Assembly: GCA_964017195.1 (NCBI GenBank)
Contig: OZ024894.1
Span: 30,795,120 to 30,859,119 of the forward strand
DNA from: Siderastrea radians
Lineage: Eukaryota; Cnidaria; Anthozoa; Scleractinia; Rhizangiidae
Direction of reading: 5' to 3'
DNA length: 64,000 nucleotides
Shown: piece by piece, positions 11,769 through 22,650 of the stretch
How positions within the stretch are numbered: the stretch's first letter is position 1
Layout of the letters: each line of letters opens with the position of its first letter
Notes under the pieces: model-generated
Database searches by the model: none
Seen by the model: the letters and a program-made list of their open reading frames with translations, nothing else
What the model was told of the DNA's origin: nothing
Program-made: the position numbers and the translations under genes

Positions 11769-11844
11769 CAGCAGTTCCCTGTACTTGTACACTGAAGCCT
11801 GTCACTAGAATGCCCACAATCACTGCAAGACGTACATTCTCCAT
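11769..11844 (-). CDS. C-type lectin gene A, signal-peptide exon
   Basis: The exon has 25 codons from ATG (11844) plus one base, then a GTAAGT donor (11763-11768). The peptide is a short N-region, a hydrophobic core (LAVIVGILVTGF) and a small-residue end, as in a secretory signal. The exon at 40527-40602 has the same length, phase and much of the same sequence, and the bases before the ATG also match (GGTGGTGAA...AAATAA...CTTTGA). Phase 1 fits the lectin exon at 8371-8790. The start is chosen because it is the first ATG after the shared leader. Confidence 0.8.
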
Positions 11845-11990
11845 GTCAAAGTTTATTTGTTCACCACCGATCAAGTTTTGCCGAGGAAAGTGAAAGCAAG
11901 ATAAAACATTACTGAAGCTGGTCTCAACATTTTAAGGTAGTGCTTCAGCTCCACAGTAGATTGCGCTTAAACGTGTGTAGTAGCTGATGT
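11845..11990 (-). promoter_or_regulatory. Duplicated 5' flank of CTL gene A
   Basis: About 140 bases upstream of the ATG align with the region upstream of CTL gene B (40603-40745). Shared segments include TTTTAAG, GTGCTTCAGCT, CCACAGTA and GCTTAAACG. Conservation of leader and flank indicates that promoter and first exon were duplicated together. No clear TATA box was identified. Confidence 0.55.
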
Positions 11991-14900
11991 CAACTGAGAA
12001 AGGCACACATGATTCAAGTTTCAAAGAAACGTACACCTAATTGGCAAAACGTTGACGGGTAACGACGTATACAAAATGGACCGTCTGATGCGACCCAATG
12101 GTTTTCTGGGAAGCGGAAGAAGTCGTTTCTATTCTCAATCACCACACATATTATAGTAATATAGCATACCGTTAGTTGGTCTTTAAAATTTGTGGGAAAG
12201 GAATTATCTTAAATATAAATAAACGAAACTGAGTAACAAGCTTGCCTCTGCTATCTTCTTAGAATTTCACTGCGTCGCATTGTCCATTGTTAATATTGTT
12301 TACCCGACAACGTTTTTTTCAAACAGGTGTATCAGAAGATCATAAACTACAGCGAATACGACTTGCATTAGAATGTGTTTGGAAAAGTCCTTCGTCATAC
12401 AAAAGACTTCTTTCTGCAGACAAAGAAGAATAATACAAGTGTAACCGTTAGTTAGGAAGTGCGTACGAGAAGGAGTATTTGAAAGCAATATTGTGTGATA
12501 TTGAAGAGTGAGAGATTCAAGACTCTGTGACAGGGAGGACAATAACAGTTGCGGTAGAAGTGCATAAAATTTGAATATGTCAAAAGTAATTTGAAACCTT
12601 CCCAGGAGAAACACGAAACGCATTAACAAGCAGTCATTTCATAAAATATCTCGGTGATACGAAAAATATCCTTATACCCGCAACAGATAGAAGGAACTCC
12701 ATTGACAGAGTGAGTGAGAATCAAGGTTATTTCGCCCGAGAAAAATTAATTAGCACGAGCGAACGTGGGAAAAAACGTGGCGCCAGACACGTCTATTTCA
12801 AGTTCATTGAGTGCTTTCTGATTCCGGATGTTTACATTTTATCACGGTAGCGATTATTTTTTTTCCGGCCGTAGTCTCTGTAGGCTGTTTTGTCCCCTAA
12901 ACTTGAAGTTAAAGTTCAGTTGAGATGGGAAGGAACTGAGAAAAGTCAAACTCATTTCTGCTTGGAATTAAAAGCTTTTACTTTTCGCTTCGAAAGTACA
13001 ATATAATGTAACTCCCTAAGTAAATTAGCAAAGTACTACTCCCTAGCCCAAAATAATTATAAAAAAAAGCTGAAATTGGTTTAGATGTGTAATAGGTTTT
13101 TATTAAACAATTGCTGTTTTTGTCTGAATTTTTCACTTTTTTTTTCACTGCAAAAATTTAAATAACCGTCACACGGACCGGAAGCTCGAGATCTCTTTGT
13201 GCTTGATGCTTTTTTGCTTGTTTGTTTGTTGTTTGTTTTGATTTCTGCAAGGAGATTTTTGTATTTTGTATCACCAATATGATTTTCTGGTCGTTAATGT
13301 TTGTTAATCCGGGTCTCCAAGGGAAGGTTTTGGAGTCCTGGAGCTGAGCCCCGAAATCTTTGTCGTGGAGCCTGGAGCCCCAAGTATATAATGCCGTGGC
13401 ATGACAATTCGGGTCACGAATGTTATGTCCTGGTTCCCCTGCCGAAAAATAACAACCAGTTGCAACCAATTGTCACGAATGCTGTCAGAATCGGTAAATG
13501 GCAACCCGTCAACTTTGCATTCCCTCCTAAAACTACCGATTCAAGTTGCCACTGGCAAAGAAAGAAGTTTTTGTCATGACACCATTTTAGTTTCTTTAGC
13601 TCATCGAAATTTTTTTGTTATTGTATTTACTTCCTGTAAGGCCTTCAATCCTTCAATTGAGAATAGGTGTGTATGTATCTGCCTGGCCTTACGTCTGACC
13701 AAGTCGTGTTTGCTTGATCATTAGGGAAATTCTCCTCACGTTCAAGGAAGATGCCTCCTTTTGTTACTGCGCACAATTTTCTTTTTGGATTTCAATAGCC
13801 TAGATCTGCTTTTCCCGCATAGCCATTAACTGTAAAAAAATACCTTTGTATTAGGAGGCATTATTGCTTATTTTCACGCAACGGGTTTCGTGTATAGATA
13901 CTTTCCTTTTTGTTTCTGGTAAATTTTCTGTACCGCACTTTTAATGAGCCGTTTTTGTCTTGTTTTCCATACACGAAGAAGTATATTCATCATATCTGCA
14001 GAGATGCCGAATTTATCAGGATATTTGATTTTGTAGTGTTTTGTTTTAATGAAGGAGGTGCAAACGTAATAAAGTTCACCTTGCGAGATTTCGGCAATCT
14101 AAATTTGTAATAGACAACCTTTTCGCTCCTTAAAATGCTATTGGAGGTATTTACACGTCAATTACGGTGACGGTCCACCAATGTTCAACCGTTAGGTTGT
14201 TTTCCTTTTGCCTTTCACTTTATTAAGCACCTGTACACGCTCAACGCAGAGGAGTTAGGAGAGTTTTTTGCCAGGCCTTTCTATGTTACGAGGGGATTAT
14301 CTTAACAGCTGGTCTCAAGTTGAACATCGTGTGCTTAAGTCAGTGTTCCAGTTTCTAGTTTTAATTTGGCTATCGAACTATCGCCCATACAAATTTACCG
14401 TTCAACAACAGTAAAATTTGCAGTGAACATTTTTTTATTGACGCGTCTTTCCTCAAATTACTACAATTTCGCGTGTGATACGGGAAATTTATTTGCCGAT
14501 GTTACAGTTGCAAACTCAACTGATATAATTTTTTTATTCGTGCATGTTACAGTCCACTTATTTAACCACCTCCGAAGACTGTTCAGACTGTTCCTTGTTT
14601 ATCCTGACACAGTAAATAACCGCAGTTAAGAACCTGGATTTTTCCAAGTTAGCCTAAAAAGTTTCTTATATATTTGGTGTCTACTAAGAATTTAGGCTAA
14701 TTGGGTCCTCCAAAGGTTCTTATTTTCTAAAGAGGAAAAGATGCTTGCTGCTGGTCCAACACTAGTCTATAGATAGGCGTGGTCCCGGCTCATGTATAAG
14801 AAACATATACTGAGGTTGTCTCTTTGAATTAAACTAGTGAGTGTCACTGTTACTGCATGTTGCTATGTTTTCCTGGTTTTCATGAGAACCTGTCTAAATT

Positions 14901-15682
14901 TTCAGGCACAACAGGTTCTAATAAAATGGGGGTTTAAATGTCAACATTCTAGCCGACAGGTTTCTAATCCACTTGGTTCTTAAATGCAGGATATTTTTAC
15001 TGTACTCAAAAATAGGGTTCTAGGATAACGAAAAGCTTTGAGACAGTCCTTCTTGGTGAGATATCATTTTAGTGCCTTATACTTCATTCATTCATTTTTT
15101 TTGGAGGGGGGGGGGTAGGATTTCTTAGCGAACTAACGATTTCCGATTAGATCTCAGAAAAGACTGTTAGCACACTACTCCTCCCAACCTCCTGTCTTGA
15201 AAAATTGTACAACGCAGACGAAGTATTGTGCCTGTAGTTGAATAAAAGATGAGAACGATAACAATAAACCGCTTCAATGTTCGTTGAAAGGCCTACCTCC
15301 CCACCCCTCAGTCTCAACTACAGATAAGTTCTTTAAACATTGTTCCAATGATATCAGTAACTGTTATCTGGCAAGTTTGATCCTACACTGACACGATATT
15401 TTCCGGCGTGGCTCAAAACTGAAATTTAAACTTCCGTAAAGACAACTTTTGCTCTATATTTTTTATTCATTGCGAGCTTATTTTTATTTATTTATTGCAC
15501 TATTTCGTGTCTTAAAACGTTAATTTAAAATGAAAAGAAGCAATTCATATTAAAACAAGCGTGGTTGATACGGTACTGGATTAAATGAGCTAAGTACTAT
15601 TTGGTAACTCGATCTCCTTTTAACTACGTCCAACCTCTTCCTTCATCTGTTCCTTGCTGCTTCCCCGTTGTTGGCTGTGTTA
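11991..15682. other. Intergenic stretch, no supported gene
   Basis: Scattered frames up to about 109 aa have no recognisable domains. A segment at 13300-13580 has long overlapping frames on both strands and looks like repeat-derived sequence. A good acceptor occurs on the minus strand near 15228, but the exon after it reads only 23 codons to a stop. Confidence 0.4.
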
Positions 15683-16497
15683 CAGTTGTTTTCACGTTAC
15701 TTTACCGCGCGGTGTTGCGAAGTTCGTTGGGAAATTGGGTACTAGGTTACGAACCAGCCAATTACGTGGCTAAGTACCGAACGTAATTGCGAACTGAACT
15801 TCGAAACGTAGTTGGCAACTTAATTCCCACCGAAGTAGAACTATAAAATTCTCGCCGAAATACAGTAATTTCAGTTTCATTCTCTTGTATTCGCAAATCA
15901 TGGAAGCTTTGAAGTCACAAGGGAAGTCGCTGCCAATTGTAGCTCAATGCAAAATCCGTGGAAAGTGGCTAGAGGATTTTAAGCTATTTCAAATAGGACG
16001 ACATCGTAAACAAAGAGCAAAGGATATTCGGCGTTGGCTTCAAATGCGACTTATACAGTGAACTTACTTCACAAGTTTTTTAGTTAGTCATGTAAACGTA
16101 TTGCCTGGGCCTTCAAACGGGCTGAAATTGCTTAACTTCAGTCCAGAAGCTTTTATTTTTCGGGAATCCTTTGTTGACAGAAGGCAATGTAGTTAATATC
16201 GATGATGCAGACTCCGTCATGCTTGTGTGACACGTGGAATCTGTGCTGCTTCAAGCATATGGATTTATGTTGGTGTTTCTTCCTCTGTATCATCTCGTCT
16301 ACAACACTGTGAGTACCACTTTTGGTTTGCACGAGAACTCTGATCTTGTACTTCGGCGTGAATGAAGTTGTCAACTACGTTTCAAAGTTCGCAATTACAT
16401 TCGGAACTTCGCAATGTTATTGGTAGTTCGTAACCTAGAACCCAATTTCCCAACGAACTTTGCAACACTGCGCGGTAAAGTAACGTGAAATCAACTG
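15683..16497. mobile_element. Tc1/mariner-like MITE, 815 bp, long TIRs
   Basis: The ends are CAGTTG...CAACTG flanked by TA (15681-15682, 16498-16499). Terminal inverted repeats extend about 160 bases with scattered mismatches (15683-15840 against 16340-16497). The unique core has two short frames. One is plus-strand 15901-16062 (53 codons from ATG, Lys/Arg-rich); the other is minus-strand 16153-16374 (about 73 codons, His-rich). Neither matches a transposase I recognise. Length and TIRs suggest a non-autonomous relative of a Tc1/mariner element. Confidence 0.8.
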
Positions 16498-16664
16498 TAA
16501 TACATGACACCTAATGATCTACATAATAAAAGACAAGCAAATTTAACCTTATTCTTAAACAGTTTACTATTTTTTCTAAACCTTACCATTTATCTAAAAA
16601 AAACCTAGCAACAGCAACAACAACAAAACAAATGAAGAAAAAAAAAACGTGTCATTTAACTCAC

Positions 16665-16788
16665 CACCACTGACAGCCGCAAGACTTACGGCAGTGTAGC
16701 TGCATAAATTGCCTGTGAACCACACAGTAGCCACCGATTGCAGCTTTAGTGGGACAAACATCTGCGTAACTGGGGTCATCATTGCAAT
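16665..16788 (-). CDS. Orphan ShKT-type cysteine domain exon
   Basis: The exon has 40 codons between an acceptor TTATTATTAG (16789-16790) and a GTGAGT donor (16659-16664). Six cysteines have spacing 9-9-10-3-1, with an Asp soon after C1, a Gly before C3 and a Met before C4. This is the ShKT pattern, except that the last gap is one residue shorter than usual. ShKT domains occur both in sea-anemone potassium-channel peptides and in many secreted cnidarian enzymes and receptors, so the fold alone does not make it a toxin. Entry is phase 1, like the CTL exons. The partner exons were not found; it may belong to a lectin-family gene or to a lost gene. Confidence 0.6.
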
Positions 16789-16981
16789 CTAATAATAACA
16801 ATCAAAAACAACATTAGAATGATAATAAGAACCTTCCCAGCATGCTTTGCTCCTGAAAAAGTTTTAGTGCCAAATAACTTAGTTAACTTGTGGTCGAAGA
16901 GGACGCTGTACCGTGCGGTATTTACAACGGCGTAAACTATGGCACGTGACTATGGCAATAAGATGTTTTAGCTCACCGCAA
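16789..16981. other. Short noncoding stretch with R1-like end
   Basis: The last 30 or so bases (GACTATGGCAATAAGATG onward) match the 5' part of repeat R1, and this is where the next element inserted. Confidence 0.5.
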
Positions 16982-17233
16982 CATTCTCGTCCCCAGAGCC
17001 CACGATCCTTTTGGTCTGCGCCAAGGATCGAGACCTCTGGCAGGGACCGAAGCAGGAAGTCCGCGAATCACGGACTTCCGGCTTTTGTGCGCAGCCTCAG
17101 AAATTTGAACAATAACGGTTACAATCGGTTACAAAAATGGGCAGCTATTGCGCTTGCGCGTTACCTGGCCCCTGCCAGAGGTCTCGATCCTTGGCGCAGA
17201 CCAAAAGGATCGTGGGCTCTGGGGACGAGAATG
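16982..17233. mobile_element. 252-bp element with perfect 64-bp TIRs
   Basis: Bases 16982-17045 and 17170-17233 are exact reverse complements over 64 bases. GCTCACCGCAAC flanks both sides (16971-16982 and 17233-17244, with one or two bases shared with the ends), giving a 10-12 base target duplication. The middle contains a second small hairpin (GGAAGTCCG...CGGACTTCC). Long TIRs with a duplication near 9-10 bases resemble Mutator-like MITEs. Absence of any mismatch implies a recent insertion or recent conversion. No coding capacity. Confidence 0.88.
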
Positions 17234-18276
17234 CTCACCGCAACTGGATGGAGACCTGCTGCGCCTGCGCTGTTGGCATAGAGAAAATGGTCAAAGTGCT
17301 TGTCTGGGCCTCAGACTGGCTTTACCAATTTCAATTTTTCCGCTATTTTTTCGCGTGGAAGCACCTGAGAATACACAGGAGTTGTTTTCAATAGTGTTCA
17401 TTCCATTTAACGAAAAAGGGAAGATGTGGGCTTCGGCAGGTTGTTGTAAACGGTTTGATTTTACTGTGAAGTCAGAAGCAACTCGAAGACAATATGGCGG
17501 ATTGTTGTGTGTGTAAGCAAAAATATAGTGCGGTTTTCACGGAATGAGTGGAGCATCGCCACAAGAAAAATAGCTGCGGTAAGTCTTTATTCTTTAGTAA
17601 TTTGCTGTTTAGGTTTTTGGGGGAGATCGGAACGTTCGTAACTCAAACCTGGACACAAAAATATTTCTTGTTTTCATCGAACTCCATGTAATACACTGTA
17701 CATGTCATTCAAATTAAATTATCTCGAAATCTAGAATAGATCACCCATCTTTTCGGCCAAGAATTATTAAAAGTCTTAATTTCTACGCGGTAATATCGGT
17801 GTAACTGTATTTAGAAAAATGGGGAAAACTGGAAAAGCTGATGATTTGCTCGGACAACACACCACACGAACGTTTTGCCTCAACTTGTTATCACTGCCTT
17901 CGTTAACTAAGATGTTCTTCATGACTGTGTTTGTTTTGTTGTGGCCTCTCGTAGTAGGTGTCAGTACTGAGATCGGTTTATGTCCAAATATTTTATTTTG
18001 TTGTAAAATCGGTTGACATTAATCACTTGAGAAATAAATAACAATTACTGATTTCTTAAAATCGAACATATAGATCACCCAATGAAATTCCTTTCCTAAT
18101 ACACCATTAACTAATTTATTTTCGAGCTTTATTGCCAACATTGTTGGGAAAAAAGGGAAAATACATTAAATTTGCACTTGTTTTTGCTTTGTTTCCATTC
18201 TAGAAATTCTGTATGCTGAACTGAAGCATTGTTTCTCTATTTATTATTTTTACATTTTAGTGTTACACTCATCTTG
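17234..18276. other. Intergenic stretch, no supported gene
   Basis: A plus-strand ATGGCGGATTGTTG start near 17494 opens only 17 codons, and a GTAAGT donor follows near 17579. No coding exon can be supported. Confidence 0.4.
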
Positions 18277-18441
18277 AAGCCCTGGCTAAACGATCCAGCA
18301 TTTTCTTTCAACATGGTGTTTGCCACACAACAAGTACAGTGGGTAAACGTGCGAACAGTGTTTCACCAAACACCAACCAATGGGAAGCCATTTCAATGCA
18401 ATGAGAGAGGTGGCTAAACAATGGTTGTTTAGCCAGGGCTT
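18277..18441. mobile_element. Small MITE, about 165 bp
   Basis: The ends AAGCCCTGGCTAAAC and GTTTAGCCAGGGCTT are exact inverse copies of 15 bases. A second inner match (GGCTAAACAATGGTTGTTTAGCC) sits at the right end. No convincing target duplication and no coding capacity. Confidence 0.6.
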
Positions 18442-18456
18442 TTGGCAAGTGTTTAT

Positions 18457-19347
18457 CTAACGTCGTTTAAGAATGGCAATATTTGCCCCAGCTATGCCAC
18501 TCCCCCAATAACGACTACACATATCCTTTAAATATAAAACAAAATTTTGAATATTACTGTATTTACATGCAGCAATCAGCCCACCGTTGTTACCATGGGC
18601 ATGGCTCTCAAAAAGTGCTATTGTTTGCTGTGGTTCATTGAAACAAAGTAGCATGGACTTGTCCGGTGGAGTTATGAAAACAGCACTGCTGTTTTCTTGG
18701 TGAAGTGTGATGGCACTTATTTTATTCTCAAGGCATAAAGGAGACAACAGGCCCAATTCCTCTGTTACCTTGAGTCCAAAATTATGATCTCTTGTTTGAA
18801 GGGTCTCATTTACATTTAGATTAGGCTGGTGTGAAGGAAGATTTAATGTGTTATAATGCATGTTGCCTTCTCTCATAGTATCAGTAAATACTGCTATGCA
18901 GGGTAGGATATTCACTGACGTTGGAATGTTAAGTTGACCGTCAAGAAATTTCCTAGCCCCCATGACAGCAATAACTGTACATGCATTACTTCCAACGGAA
19001 ATGCCAAAGATTGTTGATTGTGCAATCTGAGGTGGTAGAAGCCAGTCTGTGACATTGTAATGTGTATAAGATGGTATTGTTAGTGGATGAGATGTCGTCT
19101 GTACTTGCCTTGGACAAACATTGCTTGCACAAATGCCCTCTTTACAATGAAGACATTGAACATCCCTATTCCTTGGGAATTTATGACCCTTTCTTGGATG
19201 TCCGCACTTTTTACTTTTTGACAGTAGCTGCATTGTGGACAACTGCAATATGGCTTTGCTGTCTGGATTGTTCTTGGATGTCTGTAGCTGTTGCTGTGGA
19301 ACAACTAGTGGAATGGATGGCAGTGGTGGGGGTGGTGATAATGCCAA
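18457..19347 (-). pseudogene. Broken multi-domain gene: C-terminal protease-like part
   Basis: The frame gives 296 aa and is open upstream of its first Met to about 19390. It has a Pro-rich start, a Cys/His cluster (CGHPRKGHKF...CLHCKEGICASNVC) and a C-terminal domain with SNACTVIA and later ESHAHGNNGGLIA. The Cys and His blocks look like the catalytic pair of a cysteine-protease fold; that reading is inference from spacing. It continues the frame at 19500-20486 through an acidic linker (DDEETSDND), but a one-base insertion near 19395 and a stop near 19513 separate them. Together with the upstream segments it is a decayed gene or transposon protein, possibly of the DDE-plus-protease type seen in some EnSpm-like elements. 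Confidence 0.6.
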
Positions 19348-19499
19348 GATACCACTGTTAATAGACTGTATTAGTTCTTCGAAATTGTTTTATTGCGTCA
19401 TTATCTGATGTCTCCTCATCGTCATTCTTTATGTTGTCTTTGTCATCACTTGTTGCTAGCCTGTTCACAGATTCATCGGGGTTTCCATGTAATATTGCA

Positions 19500-20486
19500 T
19501 TAATTGCTGTCTATGCTAACTGTTTTGCCTTTTCTCTTAGAAATTGTTGACACAGGACAAAAATTGATGTCATCAGATAGGCATTTTAAGTGAAAGGAAT
19601 GCGAGTATCCATCAAATATCATGCACTCTTCATCTCCAGTTACTGTACAGCTGGGTAAGTCGCATCTTTTCTTTTCATTTGGAGGGTTGGAGCTGAATTG
19701 ACCTAGTGGTAGTATTTTAGTCTTCATCTTTTTCCCCTCGAATAATCTTGGGAGCTGTACCCTTGTATTCTTTCCTTTGCCACTGACCACTGCATTTCCT
19801 GGGTGTTCGGCTATTTTTGCACATGTATCTGCCAATATTTTGGCACACTTGGCCTTTAATCCTGCAAGGCTGTTTTGTGAAACCAGTAAATGTTTAGTGG
19901 GTGTAAAGTGTTCTCTGAAATTAGTCTGGGCTTGTTTAGCTTGAAAGGAGGCTTTGGCTTTCTGTATTAGTTGCTCTGCTGTATCACTGTCATCAGTTTT
20001 TGCTCCTATAATACTATGAGCATTTTCTACAGGGTACTCATCAAATAACGCCAAGTTTGACTGCACCATCTGGCACAGGCCAGGTTGATGTACCCCCCAG
20101 TGAGTGATCATGGCTAACCACACCAGAGGGGCCTTGTTATAATGCCGCCGCTTCAGACAGACAAACATTGTCCAGAGTCTAATCATAGCATGACAGTACT
20201 CAATGAAGTTATTTAGTTTGAATGTAACAGTATAGATAGTTAGCACCAAAGGTAAGTAGTTGTCCAGAAGGTTCAGTAATGTTCTGTACTCAATTTCTTT
20301 ACAAACACTAAATTTATTTTTTACTGCATCCTGAATGAACAGCCAACCTCCATAAACAACCTCTAGAATGAGGCGTATCCTCCAGGGTTTGGGGTTCTTT
20401 GCCAATTGGCATTTCGAAAACAATTTACAGTAAACGTCTCCAAAGAAGCCCCTGAAATCTTTAAAGACAGTTTCCTGAGTGTGCAT
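19500..20486 (-). pseudogene. Broken multi-domain gene: DDE-like and PHD-like part
   Basis: The frame gives 328 aa. The N-terminal half is helical and Trp-rich. The segment YPVENAHSIIG could hold the last acidic residue of a DDE-type core. Near the C-terminus is a Cys/His cluster (CDLPSC...EECMIFDGYSHSFHLKC...CP) that looks like a PHD or RING-type finger; its last cysteine is lost to a frameshift near 19550. A stop near 19513 follows in the restored frame. The upstream segment (20548-20835) shares the strand and seems to be its continuation across another break near 20500. I do not recognise the family. Confidence 0.55.
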
Positions 20487-20547
20487 TTAAGGAGACATGC
20501 AGTGGCCCAATGTTTGGTATGATAGACAATATGGCAGGTTGGTTGGG

Positions 20548-21310
20548 TTAAAAACTAGTATTTATTGTGCACTGTTGCCTTGTAGGGAAATAAGAGCAAG
20601 GAACAGCATATGTGTGTTCATTGCAACTGTTTGTAGCAGACGACGAAGGAAGAGTTGGAACCGGCTGCATGAACTTTAACAGTGTTTCATACACTATTTG
20701 CCGACTGTAGAATTGTGCGGGCCAGTCACCTGGTGGTGGCAGCAAAAACAGTTTGAGGTAGTCTGCCAACTTAGTGCTAAAAACAATGTCAAATGCGGCT
20801 TCAAAATCGTTATTACTCTTGAGAGTTAGCTGCACAAAATCTACAAGATTTAATTTACATCTTTCATTTGTCGCATGCTTTGTACTGTGTCTTGTTCATA
20901 ATATTCATGAGTAGTCGGTCGATGTCGTTCAAGTTCAGGATTAAAGAAGGAAGAACGGATCCAGTTAGGCATGATAGAGGAGTATGTATGGGTCAATTTA
21001 TGCATTGTTGAAGGACTGGACACTGTTTGTATGCACATATCAATGTCTATAGCTTGGAGGCAGTGATAGGTAGTGGGCAAGCAGGCAGGAATAGCTTTAG
21101 TGCTCTTAAAGACCTTGATTATTATAGTGCACATCGATTTTGACTGAGATAGTTTGTCTGTTGCAGGTCTGCGTCTGGTGTGGATAGAAGTGAAGTCATC
21201 AATGACAAGGACAAGTTGCCACTGATGTTGGATAGCTTCAGCTATGAGCTCAGAAATCGTCTGGTGGTTACGGTTTGTGAAATGTTTGAGCAGATTACCT
21301 GCCAACCTTC
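20548..21310 (-). pseudogene. Broken multi-domain gene: DDE-like N-terminal part
   Basis: Two frames abut here: about 20850-21310 (starting after the repeat at 21322) and 20548-20835, out of step near 20840. The first has VLVIDDFTSIHTRRRP, an acidic pair in a hydrophobic strand that resembles the first catalytic Asp of an RNase H-like transposase, followed by CTIIIKVF. The second has ADYLKLFLLPPPGDWPAQF. No search was possible. The order acidic pair, then VENAH, then finger, then protease-like domain suggests a transposon protein. It is disrupted by at least three frame breaks and an inserted repeat tail. Confidence 0.5.
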
Positions 21311-21321
21311 TACAGCACGAC

Positions 21322-21408
21322 CCTCCCATTTGTACATACATACATACATACATACTTTATTATAGCTCCCAAAGGGGCTCTTCCGCTATAAATACACAGT
21401 GTCTAACA
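21322..21408 (-). repeat. SINE/LINE-like 3' tail with (TATG)n
   Basis: On the minus strand the sequence reads TTTATAGCGGAAGAGCCCCT, then GGGAGCTATAATAAAG and several TATG units. It sits inside the coding path of the broken gene, where coding similarity resumes on both sides (HGWDTVRHC before, MGGSCCRRLAG after). It therefore looks like a short retroposed tail that interrupts the exon. Confidence 0.5.
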
Positions 21409-21427
21409 GTGTCCCAACCATGTTGGT

Positions 21428-21649
21428 TTAAGTTTGATTGGTGGAGGAAAATTGCGTTGTCAGTGTGTACACTATGGCTACTGTCCTTTGTTGGTTAGTT
21501 TTTATTCTGTGTTCTGAATGCCTTTCACTTGTCATAGCAGCAAGTACGGTATCGAAAATTGTGGTGGCCCCTGCTGAAATGCGAAATTTTTTGAATTCCT
21601 CAGGAGCATAGATCGGGGCTTGCGAACTGATTGTGAACTCATCGTACAT
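21428..21649 (-). pseudogene. Broken multi-domain gene: internal exon segment
   Basis: The frame gives 73 aa from an ATG, with no recognised domain (YDEFTISSQAPIYAPEEFKK at the start). It reads on towards 21410 (NQHGWDTVRHC in the next frame), where the (TATG)n tail interrupts it. Position and strand place it between the exon at 21773-22046 and the DDE-like segment. Confidence 0.4.
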
Positions 21650-21772
21650 TTTTCCCTTTAGTCACTGTAACTCGTTTTTAAAGACACACCCTGCAAACAA
21701 ACAGCAAGGAGAATTCACGAATCAGTAAAGTGCTTTTGTAATTAGTATAAGCAAATTATATTACGTCCTTAC

Positions 21773-22046
21773 GTTGAGACAGTTGTTTGATATTTTGTTC
21801 CACTTCCTCTAGTGGGCCGGGGGGTAAGAGGGTACCACCGGGTTCCCGAAGAATTTCTCCAAAACAGGTATTTTCCACACGCCATGTACTCTGATCTATA
21901 ACAGCAGTCCGAGGGAGGGCTTCAGATTTTTGCTGAGCGTGAGCTATTTCTTGCTTCTGTAAGCCAGTGGACCTTCCCTGACGCCTTGAGTTCGACTTTT
22001 GGGGTCTTCCTTTCGTGCGCGAAACGCGCGAAAGATTTCCCGCCAG
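21773..22046 (-). pseudogene. Broken multi-domain gene: exon 2 candidate
   Basis: The exon has 91 codons between an acceptor TTTTATTCTAG (22047-22048) and a GTAAGG donor (21767-21772). It is Gln/Arg-rich at first (KGRPQKSNSRRQGRS), then acidic (PGPLEEVEQNIKQLSQ). The open frame begins in phase 0. The likely donor of the first exon leaves two bases, so either an indel or a different donor must be assumed. Confidence 0.45.
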
Positions 22047-22086
22047 CTAGAATAAAAGTACAGACTTGTTAAGCTTGCACAAATTG

Positions 22087-22380
22087 TTACATTTTGTCGC
22101 GAAATGGCATGTGAAAAAATGTTTTGCCGGTTGTCTTAAAATCGCCCAGAGCTCTTCTGCAGGTGCCACACAGGAAATTTATACTCGGTTCTTGCGACGA
22201 TTCGTCCTCGAGGGTTCCAAAACAAGGAAACAGATCATCGGAAACTGCATGGAATTTTCTTCGTTCAGCTTTTAGATTGCTTAAATTTTTTCCGCAAACT
22301 GAACACTTGAAAACGTCTTTTCTAAATTCAATAATCGAGTTTATTGCCATCAAAACACAGTATCGCAGTGGTGACGCCAT
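22087..22380 (-). pseudogene. Broken multi-domain gene: N-terminal zinc-finger exon
   Basis: From ATG at 22380 the frame gives about 97 aa with two CxxC pairs (CSVCGK near residue 25 and CGTCRR near 74), a spacing fit for a treble-clef-like metal site. A GTAACA donor lies just before the stop. It is the most upstream segment of the minus-strand locus that continues to 18457. It is intact, but its downstream partners are broken. Confidence 0.5.
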
Positions 22381-22450
22381 TTTGTTTTCCGCGATCACGT
22401 CTTTACGGCTCAGCAGCCACGCGCCTGCGCGTGCAGAATTCCATCCTGTT

Positions 22451-22650
22451 GCTCACCGCAAGAACAAGCTTCTATCAATTCAAAAGCAGATAACGTGCCC
22501 TGATGGTCACTGGAATGAGCAATTTGGAAATTATCATTTGACATCTGGAATTTGAAAGTTAAGGTGGCTCTGTACAGGAGCATTTCCCAGGGGTCTGGTA
22601 AGGAGTCTGTGGCTATGGCAGTTTAAGGCGGAGAGAAGCAAACTACGGCT
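22451..22650. repeat. Dispersed repeat R1, copy 2
   Basis: It matches 7998-8197 over 200 bases with few changes and the same limits. Flanks differ, so these limits approximate the unit. No open frame crosses it. Confidence 0.8.
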
